From the NCBI GenBank assembly GCA_002409455.1, contig DHNI01000001.1, forward strand, positions 1 through 10,551: a stretch of 10,551 nucleotides of DNA, read 5' to 3'. The stretch's first letter is position 1. The number at the start of each line of letters is the position of its first letter. Shown piece by piece: positions 1 through 7,065 of this stretch. Made by a program: the position numbers and the translations under genes. Under the pieces are notes generated by a model. It was given only the letters and a program-made list of their open reading frames with translations, was not told where the DNA came from and did no database searches. Source of the stretch: Firmicutes bacterium UBA5420. Lineage in GTDB: Bacteria > Bacillota > Limnochordia > Darwinibacteriales > Darwinibacteriaceae.

Positions 1-1173
1 ATAAATAAAGTCTGCTGTGGGCTGGAGCAACGTTACTGGCTCTACAAAACGGAATTCTATTTCAGGCAAGTTGCCCTCTGCCGCTAGGTCTAATTCGCCA
101 TTTATAATCTGCAGATGGCTACCTTGCACCAATTCAGCCTGTTGATAATTCAAACCGATCCCGAACTCATAGGTGCCTTTGGGCAAAATACCAGAAAAAC
201 TACCGTCTTCCGATGTAACCCACAGACCTGGTTCACTACGCCCAAAGTAAGAACGCTGGCCGTCAACAACGCGGTTTGCATACACATTGACCCCCGGAAG
301 TGGCTTGCCAAGCAGAGTTACTTGACCATGTAGGGCAGCGAATGCTCCGGATTCTTGGGAATCTAGGCTCGCTAGTTTGTCTGCAATCTGCCTCTCATAA
401 TACGGTACTACGCTAATTTCCATAGGCTCATCTGATTGGGGATCCTGCTGCGCGCGAGCATGAAACTCTGCTTCAGATTGCTCCGCCATAACCAAGACTT
501 CTTCATAGGCTTGGCGAGCACCCGAATAGTCTCCTAGCAAAGTAAAGATATCACCGAGCTTGATCTTGACCTCAATTGGACTATGGTTCGGCAAATGAAC
601 TTCGCAATACTCAAGGATAGCCAGTGCCTCATCTAAACGATTTTGCCCCTCGTAAATTTGAACTAGGCGAAGTGCAGCATCAAGTCTTCTTGTGGCCCTT
701 TCATTGTGCAGGGCTTGTAGGTACAAATCTTCGCTACGCGGATCGCCCAGTGTGTGATAAGCATCGGCCAATTGATAATCAACATGAGCGGCTGCCCAAT
801 GACGAGGGTACTCTTCTTGAATGCGTACATAGCGATCTATCCTGGTAAGAGAACCTTCGGGGAGTTCTGCTCTTTCGCCATCCCTGCTGGTCACCGACGA
901 ATGAAGGGGAAAGAATATGGCGGCAAAGGTATCAAAGCTAGGAAGCAGGTCGGCAGACCAATACAGCGCTTCTGGAATGCGGCTATGCCTTGGATAACGC
1001 TCGATGAAAGCATCATAATAAGCCAGGGCCTCAACATGGTCTCCGACGCGGAAAGCTTTCTGCGCCCGATAGAAAAGATAATCCCCACCAAAGAAAGATA
1101 CCGTACCCATCATCGCTAAGGCAAAAACGAGGGCAAAAATCAGATGCTTGTTTTTTACTCTTATTTTCCTCAC
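1..1173 (-). CDS. Membrane-anchored TPR protein with carboxypeptidase-regulatory-like domain, partial (C-terminus off window)
   Basis: Open for 391 codons from a GTG at 1173 to the window edge. The N-terminus is basic (MRKIRVKNKH), followed by a hydrophobic segment at residues 11-29 with no lipobox cysteine, so it is a signal anchor or an uncleaved signal. Residues about 32-230 look like TPR-type helical repeats, for example 'FRVGDHVEALAYYDAFIERY' near 41-60, 'NRLDEALAILEY' near 178-189 and 'LGDYSGARQAYEEVL' near 213-227. Residues about 281-345 resemble a carboxypeptidase regulatory-like (transthyretin-type) beta domain: 'GQVTLLGKPLPGVNVYAN', then 'TSEDGSFSGILPKGTYEF'. The GTG start overlaps the stop of the upstream gene (GTGA), with an AGGGGGT ribosome site 9 bases before it; the next in-frame stop upstream is at 1210-1212. 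It is co-transcribed with an ECF sigma factor and a probable anti-sigma gene, so a role in an envelope response is inferred. The specific function is unknown. Confidence 0.85.
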   Translation of the reverse strand, partial: MRKIRVKNKHLIFALVFALAMMGTVSFFGGDYLFYRAQKAFRVGDHVEALAYYDAFIERYPRHSRIPEALYWSADLLPSFDTFAAIFFPLHSSVTSRDGERAELPEGSLTRIDRYVRIQEEYPRHWAAAHVDYQLADAYHTLGDPRSEDLYLQALHNERATRRLDAALRLVQIYEGQNRLDEALAILEYCEVHLPNHSPIEVKIKLGDIFTLLGDYSGARQAYEEVLVMAEQSEAEFHARAQQDPQSDEPMEISVVPYYERQIADKLASLDSQESGAFAALHGQVTLLGKPLPGVNVYANRVVDGQRSYFGRSEPGLWVTSEDGSFSGILPKGTYEFGIGLNYQQAELVQGSHLQIINGELDLAAEGNLPEIEFRFVEPVTLLQPTADFIY

Positions 1174-1490
1174 AGAACACTCACCCCCTGGTTGATTACC
1201 CGAAAAGATTCACTACCAGCCTTAATAAAAAGGGCCGCGGTAGTTTGATCCACCGCAAGGAGGGTAGAATACGTAGTCCAAAGCCCAAGGCCCAGAACAA
1301 AGACCACGGCAATGGCCGCTGGAAGAGGGATCTCAACGGAACCATTCCAAAAGGTGCCGAAGCGCTCAAATATTCCAGACGTTCTTGGCTTTCTAGCCGC
1401 GTCGATCAACTGTTCCTTCAGGCGATCTTTCTTTTCCGTGGAAAAGGCAACATCCTGCAACTCCTCATCTAGACGTTCTTTCAAAGACAT
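1170..1490 (-). CDS. Small single-pass membrane protein, probable anti-sigma factor
   Basis: 106 residues. A charged cytoplasmic N-terminal part (residues 1-52, rich in Lys/Arg/Glu, predicted helical) is followed by one transmembrane segment at about 56-78 (LPAAIAVVFVLGLGLW core) and a short outer tail of about 28 residues. The topology and the place directly behind an ECF sigma gene are those of membrane anti-sigma factors, which hold the sigma factor at the membrane until a signal arrives. The usual zinc-binding H-x3-C-x2-C motif is absent and the protein contains no cysteine, so the assignment rests mainly on context. The ATG at 1490 overlaps the sigma gene by 10 bases, with an AGGAGG 7-8 bases upstream inside that gene. 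Its stop overlaps the start of the TPR gene, so all three are likely translationally coupled. It could also be a small accessory membrane protein. Confidence 0.65.
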   Translation of the reverse strand: MSLKERLDEELQDVAFSTEKKDRLKEQLIDAARKPRTSGIFERFGTFWNGSVEIPLPAAIAVVFVLGLGLWTTYSTLLAVDQTTAALFIKAGSESFRVINQGVSVL

Positions 1491-2017
1491 AGCGCTTCCT
1501 CCTGTTCCAATACGTTTTTCAGCTTTCTTCTTGCCCGGTGGACCCTGCTTTTCACGGTGCCCTCGGGTTCGTGAAGGAGTTCTGCAATCTCCTTGATCGT
1601 AAATTCCTCGTAGTAAAAAAGAACGATAATCTCCCGATACTTATAGCGCAATGATTTTATGGCCTCCCGCAAAAGCTTCGGTTCACCCATGCCCGGTTCT
1701 CCCGTATCTCTGCCTTGCCTGGATAAAACTCCTTCGACTACTTCTGAAGATTGAACGACCTCGCGGAGGCTACGCTTTTTCTGGCGACTGCACCGACGTA
1801 GCAAAATGGTATAGAGCCAAGTATAGATGGATGCTTCTCCCCGAAAACTAGAAAGGTGGGAAATGGCATCAAGAAAGCAATCTTGCACAGCATCTTCCGC
1901 CAAATACTGATCGCCGAGCATCAGCGTAGCGGCCTTGAGTAATCTTTGGGAAAATGAATCCACCAACCAATGGATGGCCTCTTCTTCTCCCCTCTTTAGG
2001 GCTTCGATTGGTTCCAT
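1481..2017 (-). CDS. ECF-type RNA polymerase sigma factor (sigma-70 family)
   Basis: 178 residues, the usual length for group 4 (ECF) sigma factors, which direct RNA polymerase to promoters of envelope or stress genes. Region 2 spans about residues 15-83, with 'AEDAVQDCFLDAISHLSSF' at 40-58 (the conserved D-x-x-Q-[DE]-[CTV]-F core) and the -10 recognition stretch 'YTWLYTILLRRC' at 65-76. A variable linker covers about 84-112. Region 4 spans about 115-170: 'LREAIKSLRYKYREIIVLFY' and the helix-turn-helix 'TIKEIAELLHEPEGTVKSRV' at 140-159, which contacts the -35 element. There is no C-terminal extra domain. The ATG has an AAGGGGG ribosome site 6 bases upstream. It is the first gene of a three-gene unit with the probable anti-sigma factor and the TPR protein, an arrangement typical of autoregulated ECF systems. 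The closest known type appears to be SigW/SigV, but the exact ECF group cannot be fixed by eye. Confidence 0.93.
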   Translation of the reverse strand: MEPIEALKRGEEEAIHWLVDSFSQRLLKAATLMLGDQYLAEDAVQDCFLDAISHLSSFRGEASIYTWLYTILLRRCSRQKKRSLREVVQSSEVVEGVLSRQGRDTGEPGMGEPKLLREAIKSLRYKYREIIVLFYYEEFTIKEIAELLHEPEGTVKSRVHRARRKLKNVLEQEEALCL

Positions 2018-2040
2018 TTCATTCCCCCTTCACTTAGTTA

Positions 2041-2067
2041 GAGACCTAAGGGCCCCATAAGGTTGCA
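2041..2067 (-). promoter_or_regulatory. Candidate ECF-type autoregulatory promoter
   Basis: On the minus strand, TGCAAC (2067-2062) is followed after 16 bases by GTCTC (2045-2041). This resembles the AAC-N16-CGTC/CGTA pattern of Firmicute ECF promoters (SigW: TGAAAC-N16-CGTA), though the first C of CGTC is replaced by G. It sits 24 bases before the sigma start codon. I see no good sigma-A promoter in the same gap. Autoregulation is inferred from the position. Confidence 0.4.
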
Positions 2068-2130
2068 TTTTCTTGGTCTTCACCTAAAAGTTCCTGACAT
2101 AAAGGCAAAAACCTTGCATGTCCGTAGCTA

Positions 2131-2166
2131 AAATGAAAAAGATGGATCGCCTTAACCGGATCCATC
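2131..2166 (-). terminator. Intrinsic terminator of the Mrp-type operon
   Basis: Read on the minus strand, GATGGATC, a 10-base loop, and GATCCATC form a perfect 8-bp stem (2166-2141), followed by TTTTTCATTT. It lies about 65 bases past the stop of the last antiporter gene and before the ECF sigma unit, which separates the two units. Confidence 0.8.
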
Positions 2167-2171
2167 AAAAT

Positions 2172-2203
2172 CACCGCACGAGAAAAATTCCGGTGCGATT
2201 TTT
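2172..2203. terminator. Second hairpin between operon end and terminator
   Basis: CACCG (2172-2176) pairs with CGGTG (2191-2195). On the plus strand the stem is followed by TTTTT (2199-2203), and on the minus strand by TTTT. The stem is only 5 bp, extendable with AAT/ATT across a 2-base bulge, so it is weaker than its neighbour. It may be an auxiliary or two-way terminator or an RNA-end stabiliser. Confidence 0.35.
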
Positions 2204-2231
2204 CATTCATTTTACAGCAGCCCTACACTCA

Positions 2232-4493
2232 TTAACGTGCAAGCAAAAACACAAAAAGGATCAGTGCGATGACCATGGCCACAATCCAGGTATCAAAACC
2301 CAAATTCTTCGTAGTCCAATAGGGATTGAACTTCCTTCGAGTGATTCCTTCTAAGGTTCTCCGTAAGCGCTCGTCAAGGCTAAGTTCTTCCTCTGGTCGC
2401 TGGGGCTTTCTAGGGATCCCGTCTACCACGTCATAGATGCGATCCTCAAAACGTGCTTCTTTCTCCTGCCAATCTCGCCGAGCCCGCTGAATCCACTTCG
2501 TTATTTCTCCCTCTTTGGTGCGCCAGAGCTGCACACGTTCCTTTTCCCTCGCACGGGTCGCCTCAATTTTCCTCAGCAGATCATCCTTAGTAATCGGTTT
2601 AATTGCCGATCCCCACCTTGCGGGTTCCCATCTTGGGGGTTCCCACTTAGGTGGCTTCCATCGCCTAATCTGTGCCTTCGTCTCTTGGGCGGCATCATCT
2701 ACGCGACGCCAGATCCTTCTTCCTGTTAACATATTTTTGGGAATCCAGTTCTCCCTAAGATGGATCAAAAATCGGATTATCCCTAACGAGCCATTATACA
2801 GCTGCTTATAAACCAAGTATTCTACACTGAGCCAGCGTGGCACAACAATATGCTTACCAAACTTCCAGAGTAAAAGCAAGACTGCCACCGCAATAGCATA
2901 TGAGATGATGGGACTCATCAGTTCGTGGCTACCCCAAAATGGCACATGGCCCACATGGGCAAGATCACCCTGTTCAAAAGGCATGAGGCTCGCCGCCGGA
3001 ATAACCAAGCGATCAACCATCCGCTGGGCAAAGACGCCGATTGTCACAACAATTGCGGTGTAGGTTCCAAAAACACGAATATGAGATGTACTTAAGTCTT
3101 TCACGTGTGACCAATCATTGCGTGCCTTACCAAAAAACGCCTTGATCCAAATTTTCGAGATGTAAGCAGCAGTCAAGCCACCGGTTACAACAAAAATGCG
3201 TTCTAACCACAATAGAGAAGGCCATTCCAGGAGATGATAGGCTTCTAAAATCGCTTCGTGAATCAAAATCTTACTGACATAACCATTAAACCCTGGAATC
3301 CCCGTGATAGATGCAGCTGCTATCAAGAAAAATCCCATGGCAAAGGGCATCTGTTTACGCAGACCACCAAGCTTATCTAGATCCAGTTCGCCAGTATGCA
3401 AGAAGACTGCTCCAGCTAACAGAAAGAGAAATGACTTAAAAAAAGCATGGTTAATCATGTGCATCCAGGCCCCTGCAAAACCAAAGGCCCCCCGAGAACC
3501 TAGCATAACGCCTGAACCAAGCGCGAAAAGAATGTACCCCATTTGGCTAATGCTCGAGTAAGCCAAGACTTTCTTCATGGAGTCATTCAAAATGCCCATG
3601 ATGGCCCCAACAAACATGGTAATGGCCCCAATCCAGATAAACATATAACCAAAATTCTGCTGGAAAGCAAATAATGGATCGCCATCAGGCACACTCAAGA
3701 CCACGAACAACATGCGCAAGAAGCCGTAGGCTCCAGTCTTAATCATAATCGCCGATAACACAGCTGAGGCAGGAGCCGGAGCCACCGGATGCGCCTTGGG
3801 AAGCCAGATATGCAGGGGAATCATGCCGGCCTTGACGCCAAACCCACCAATCAGCACGATCACAACCAACCACGGGTTGATTCCCTGTTCTATAATCAAA
3901 TGTAGCGCGGGCTGAAAGCCTGTGGCCCCAACCACAAATTGAAGCAAAAAGATCACCGCTAGAAGGGCTAATCCACCAGCAACACTCATGTACAAATAGA
4001 TGTTGCCAGCCCGCAGAGACTCGCGATCCTCCTCGTGAATGACTAAGACATAGGCGGCAAATGTCATAGCCTCAAAAAAGAGAAATAGGCTGAATAAATC
4101 TCCTGCCACAAAGACTCCGAGCGTTGCCCCCAGAGTAAATGTCCAGAAACCGAAAAAGCGAGTCTGACTGTGTTCATGGGCCATGTACTCCCGGGCAAAT
4201 ACGGTAGCCAAAAACCAAACCGCAGCTACAACCACCGAGAAAATGGCGCCAACAAAATCTACTCGCCAGCGCAGGCCAAATTCCACAAAACCTTCTAGAA
4301 CATAGACCAGAACTGTTCCCTGTTGAACAAGGTAGAATTGCCACAAAGCAACAATGAGCGTAGCGAAGGTTATAGCATTGGCCATTCTACTCCGCCAGCG
4401 ATCGCCAAATCTCGCCGCCCCCACAACTCCAAAAGCTCCTACTAGGGGCAGCAAGACCAGAACCAATGGTATACGACTAATTGCATCCGGCAT
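2232..4493 (-). CDS. Second antiporter-type membrane subunit (MrpD/HyfB-like, proton_antipo_M family) with long cytoplasmic C-terminal extension
   Basis: 753 residues, against about 490-500 for MrpD and about 600-670 for HycC/HyfB. Residues 1 to about 545 are the multi-pass proton-translocating core. Ion-pathway residues are visible: E141 in 'LFLFFEAMTF', K221 in 'GVKAGMIPLHIWLPKAHP', K252 in 'MIKTGAYGFLRM', H345/H349, K353 and K408 in 'GYVSKIL'. The 'HPVAPAPASAVLSAIMIKTG' stretch (235-254) is closer to HycC/HyfB hydrogenase subunits than to NuoL. From about 550 the protein becomes soluble and charged, with a Trp/Pro repeat at 612-627, a likely helical Arg/Glu-rich segment at 636-690, and a final transmembrane helix at 733-752. 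As the last gene of an Mrp-type operon without a full MrpA, it probably replaces MrpA's N-terminal ion channel. The ribosome site GGAGGGG lies 10 bases upstream, inside the end of mrpD. The family is certain; the role of the tail is not. Confidence 0.9.
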   Translation of the reverse strand: MPDAISRIPLVLVLLPLVGAFGVVGAARFGDRWRSRMANAITFATLIVALWQFYLVQQGTVLVYVLEGFVEFGLRWRVDFVGAIFSVVVAAVWFLATVFAREYMAHEHSQTRFFGFWTFTLGATLGVFVAGDLFSLFLFFEAMTFAAYVLVIHEEDRESLRAGNIYLYMSVAGGLALLAVIFLLQFVVGATGFQPALHLIIEQGINPWLVVIVLIGGFGVKAGMIPLHIWLPKAHPVAPAPASAVLSAIMIKTGAYGFLRMLFVVLSVPDGDPLFAFQQNFGYMFIWIGAITMFVGAIMGILNDSMKKVLAYSSISQMGYILFALGSGVMLGSRGAFGFAGAWMHMINHAFFKSFLFLLAGAVFLHTGELDLDKLGGLRKQMPFAMGFFLIAAASITGIPGFNGYVSKILIHEAILEAYHLLEWPSLLWLERIFVVTGGLTAAYISKIWIKAFFGKARNDWSHVKDLSTSHIRVFGTYTAIVVTIGVFAQRMVDRLVIPAASLMPFEQGDLAHVGHVPFWGSHELMSPIISYAIAVAVLLLLWKFGKHIVVPRWLSVEYLVYKQLYNGSLGIIRFLIHLRENWIPKNMLTGRRIWRRVDDAAQETKAQIRRWKPPKWEPPRWEPARWGSAIKPITKDDLLRKIEATRAREKERVQLWRTKEGEITKWIQRARRDWQEKEARFEDRIYDVVDGIPRKPQRPEEELSLDERLRRTLEGITRRKFNPYWTTKNLGFDTWIVAMVIALILFVFLLAR
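2613..2660 (-). repeat. 15-bp tandem repeat coding a Trp/Pro pentapeptide
   Basis: Three imperfect 15-bp units plus a final Trp codon encode the run W-K-P-P-K, W-E-P-P-R, W-E-P-A-R, W (residues 612-627 of the 753-residue subunit). On the plus strand the units begin CCCACCTTG, CCCATCTTG and CCCACTTAG. Both the DNA and protein periods are clear. The repeat lies in the cytoplasmic C-terminal extension. Confidence 0.75.
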
Positions 4494-4498
4494 AAGAA

Positions 4499-5992
4499 TT
4501 AGACCCCTCCAAACATGCCAAACAGCCCCTGTATCGTTGGGGCAATGTAACTAACGGGAATATTTGAAAACAGGCCAAAGAAAAACGTGGCTGCAATCAA
4601 AAAAATTAAGGATATCTGGGCTCCCACAGGAATGACCTGTTTCTCAACTTCCACTGTTCCCTTTTTAAAAAAACCCGCAATCACAATTGGAAGATAATAG
4701 AAGGCGTTCAACAAACTACTGACCAGAAGCACGACTAAAAACAGAAGTTGATTCGCTTCTAGGGCACCTAACCCAAGATACCATTTACTTATAAATCCAC
4801 TAAAGGATGGAATTCCAACCATAGAAAGAGCGCCAACAGAAAAAGCGATCATTGGTAAAGGGTACGTTCTCCCCAAACCTGCCAGATCGGCAATTTCTCG
4901 TCTCCCACTATATTTAATCAGTAACCCAGCAGATAAAAACAGCATACTTTTCATCACGGCGTGATTAAACACATGGAGTACCGCGCCAATCATGGCTTTT
5001 TCGGAGAACAAGCCTATGCCCAAAAACACGTAGCCAATCTGGGCCACAGTGGAATAAGCAAGCATTTTCTTAATATCCTTCTGACGGATGGCCAAAATGG
5101 ATCCGACAAAAATGCCTAAAGTAGCCATCACCAAAAGACTCGCCTGCAAAGGAAGGGCCGCGATAAAATCTAGGGGGAAAACCCGATACAAGAGCTTAAG
5201 CAAGACCGCGATATAGACCTTGACCACTAATCCAGACAAAATAGCACTGGACGATGTGGGCGCGGCCCCATGAGCATCTGGTAGCCACACGTGCAAGGGA
5301 AAAAGCGCGGCTTTAACCGCGATTCCTACAACCAACATGGCCAGGGTCATTAAGACAGTGAGGGGATATCCAGCATAGGCAGCCGATAAGTTGCTAGCAA
5401 TAAAATCGAGGTTTAGATATCCTGTAACCATGTATAGTCCAGCGATTCCCATCAGTACAGTACCAGATCCTAGCGTACTCATGATTAGGTACTTTACACT
5501 CGCTTCCATGGCCAACTTATCTCCATTTACAGCGACCAACGCAGCTGCAGCAATGGATGAGATCTCTAAAAACACATAGATATTAAAGAAATCATTCGAC
5601 AAAACGATACCCAGAAGCGAACCCAGCAAAACCAAGTATAGAGCGTAATATCGAGTGATAACCTTTGGGTTAATCTCTCCCGGGAGTACATCAGAGGCAA
5701 AAAGAAGCACGATAAAGGCAACACTGGCAAAGGTCACTAACAAGAATGCAGTGATATTATCGGCCATCAACTCAATTCCCAAAGGAGGCGCCCATCCTCC
5801 TAGATGATACACGAATGTCCCATGAGCTGACACGAGGTAAGTGATGAAACATACCATGGCAAAGGTCACTCCAGCCGTGGCCAGAGCAACATTACGTGCC
5901 AAAATCTTGTGTCTTGAACCAAACAGCAAAATGATGTAAGCCCCAACTAAAGGAAGAAGGATTGTCAAGGGCATGATATGAGCTGTGATCAT
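4499..5992 (-). CDS. mrpD: Mrp/Mnh antiporter subunit D (proton_antipo_M family)
   Basis: 497 residues, normal length for MrpD, a NuoM/NuoN-type polytopic subunit forming one of the ion channels of the Mrp Na+(K+)/H+ antiporter. About 14 membrane segments are apparent. Expected functional residues are present: E143 in 'YVFLEISSIAAA', K227 in 'AVKAALFPLHVWLPDAHG', K258 in 'LVVKVY', H340/H344, K348 and K403 in 'GFISKWYLG'. E143 and K227 correspond to the Glu/Lys pair known to be essential in Bacillus MrpD. The ATG overlaps the mrpC stop (ATGA), with GAGGAG just upstream. The next gene starts 5 bases after this stop and has its ribosome site inside this gene's last codons, so both channel subunits are probably made in similar amounts. 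The context of mrpE, F, G, B and C excludes Complex I NuoN or NuoM. Confidence 0.92.
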   Translation of the reverse strand: MITAHIMPLTILLPLVGAYIILLFGSRHKILARNVALATAGVTFAMVCFITYLVSAHGTFVYHLGGWAPPLGIELMADNITAFLLVTFASVAFIVLLFASDVLPGEINPKVITRYYALYLVLLGSLLGIVLSNDFFNIYVFLEISSIAAAALVAVNGDKLAMEASVKYLIMSTLGSGTVLMGIAGLYMVTGYLNLDFIASNLSAAYAGYPLTVLMTLAMLVVGIAVKAALFPLHVWLPDAHGAAPTSSSAILSGLVVKVYIAVLLKLLYRVFPLDFIAALPLQASLLVMATLGIFVGSILAIRQKDIKKMLAYSTVAQIGYVFLGIGLFSEKAMIGAVLHVFNHAVMKSMLFLSAGLLIKYSGRREIADLAGLGRTYPLPMIAFSVGALSMVGIPSFSGFISKWYLGLGALEANQLLFLVVLLVSSLLNAFYYLPIVIAGFFKKGTVEVEKQVIPVGAQISLIFLIAATFFFGLFSNIPVSYIAPTIQGLFGMFGGV

Positions 5993-6342
5993 TGCTCCTC
6001 GCTCCTCATCCGTGTAATCTCATCCACATCTACTGTGCCATAATGTTGATATAATCGCACAATCAATCCTAAGGCAAATGCAGTAACACTTACAGATACC
6101 ACTATGCCCGTCAGAATCAGAGCAGACGGAAGGGGATTGACGTAGGTAATAGCCGAACTTGCCTCCGTGACAATCGGGGCACTGCCATCCCTCACATACC
6201 CAATGGCAACCAAAAATAAAAAAACAGCGCTCTCCATGATATTCATACCAATAATTTTCTTAATCAAGTTGGCATGACTTAGCATAATCCAAAAACCGGT
6301 GAGAAATATGACGAAGGCCATGGCGTAAAAGAGATTATCCAT
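5989..6342 (-). CDS. mrpC: Mrp/Mnh antiporter subunit C (NuoK-like)
   Basis: 117 residues with three membrane helices (about 5-22, 28-48 and 73-95), homologous to NuoK of Complex I. The family marks are 'NLIKKIIGMNIMESAVFLFL' (25-44), with the membrane Glu, and 'PLPSALILTGIVVSVSVTAFA' (71-91), close to the DPLPQALVLTAIVI motif of MrpC. The PLP[SQ]AL motif separates MrpC from true NuoK. The charged C-terminus (DVDEITRMRSEEQ) is cytoplasmic. The gene begins 4 bases after the mrpB stop and overlaps mrpD by ATGA. It is a structural part of the antiporter membrane domain next to MrpD. Confidence 0.92.
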   Translation of the reverse strand: MDNLFYAMAFVIFLTGFWIMLSHANLIKKIIGMNIMESAVFLFLVAIGYVRDGSAPIVTEASSAITYVNPLPSALILTGIVVSVSVTAFALGLIVRLYQHYGTVDVDEITRMRSEEQ

Positions 6343-6346
6343 AACG

Positions 6347-6781
6347 TTATTCGCCCTCCCCTTCTTTCTCAGCTACATTTGTAAAGAGGGTTATCATCGT
6401 AGAAGCCACCTTAAGCCCAATGGAAACAGTTAAGAGCACGATTGTGCCCCCGCTGAAAACCCGTCCGGGAATTCCCAAAGGGAAACCTGCGCTATGATTA
6501 CTTAAAAAATTGGCCCCAAGTAAAATCCCTGCCAAACCAATTCCTACATAGGCAAGGGCACCACAGCTTTCCACAATACGAGCCACCGATCCAGAAAGAC
6601 GAAGCTCCTCGTTGTCTATGCCAAAAGCTAGCACGTAAAGAATCAAACTAGACGCAATCACTGTACCGCCTGCAAAGCCGCCTCCGGGGGAGTTATGCCC
6701 AAACAGGATAATATATAGGCCGTACAATTGCAGATAGGGAATCATCATGCGAGTTACAACTTGTACAATTATGTCACTCAA
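6347..6781 (-). CDS. mrpB: Mrp/Mnh antiporter subunit B (MnhB domain)
   Basis: 144 residues with four membrane helices. The MnhB hallmark is complete: 'YGLYIILFGHNSPGGGFAGG' at 20-39, with the conserved His-x-x-PGGGF-GG. The start is a TTG at 6781 (TTG AGT GAC ATA), backed by a GGGAGGGG ribosome site 6 bases upstream and lying 14 bases after the stop of the mbhE-like gene. The next in-frame ATG (residue 12) would cut into the first helix. The C-terminus ends in acidic residues (AEKEGEGE). MrpB is the counterpart of MbhF in archaeal hydrogenases and is needed for assembly and sodium-proton exchange by the complex. Confidence 0.93.
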   Translation of the reverse strand: MSDIIVQVVTRMMIPYLQLYGLYIILFGHNSPGGGFAGGTVIASSLILYVLAFGIDNEELRLSGSVARIVESCGALAYVGIGLAGILLGANFLSNHSAGFPLGIPGRVFSGGTIVLLTVSIGLKVASTMITLFTNVAEKEGEGE

Positions 6782-6795
6782 CTCTAACCCCTCCC

Positions 6796-7065
6796 TTAGC
6801 TGCGCAGCACTGCCAATAAGCCAGCTATAGCTGTCAAAAGCACCGTTAACTCACCCAAAGTGTCAAAGCCGCGATAATCTGTGATGATTGCCGCAACAAC
6901 ATTCTGTACGCCTGTCTCATCTTGCGTATTCTCAAGATAAAACTCACTAACTTCATTATGTACCGGATTCGTAGGATCCCCAAAGGGGGGCATTTCTCGC
7001 ACGACCAGCACAAGCAGCAAGCCGATGACCACAAGTGTGACAATCTCCAAGGCAGTGCGCATCAT
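6796..7065 (-). CDS. MbhE-like subunit (detached MrpA C-terminal part)
   Basis: 89 residues from the ATG at 7065. One N-terminal membrane helix (about 6-23) is followed by an outer loop and a second helix (about 74-87). The signature is 'VQNVVAAIITDYRGFDTLGE' at 53-72, preceded by 'ENTQDETG'. This pattern is typical of MbhE and of the far C-terminal domain of MrpA, where the Asp and Glu of DxxGE lie near the ion path. A reading from 7173 adds 36 residues that overlap the upstream gene and look unlike the family. The 7065 start has AAGGAGG 5 bases upstream and overlaps the previous stop as ATGA. In Bacillus this domain is fused into MrpA; here, as in archaeal Mbh, it is a separate protein. Confidence 0.88.
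   Translation of the reverse strand: MMRTALEIVTLVVIGLLLVLVVREMPPFGDPTNPVHNEVSEFYLENTQDETGVQNVVAAIITDYRGFDTLGELTVLLTAIAGLLAVLRS

Noticed and set aside
754..1119. Plus-strand open frame of 121 codons
   Set aside because: It is fully antisense to the well-supported TPR gene, whose minus-strand frame is open for 391 codons with recognisable repeats.
2118..2354. Plus-strand open frame of 78 codons across the terminator region
   Set aside because: It runs through both hairpins and into the antiporter gene on the opposite strand, is compositionally odd (His/Lys-rich) and has no ribosome site.
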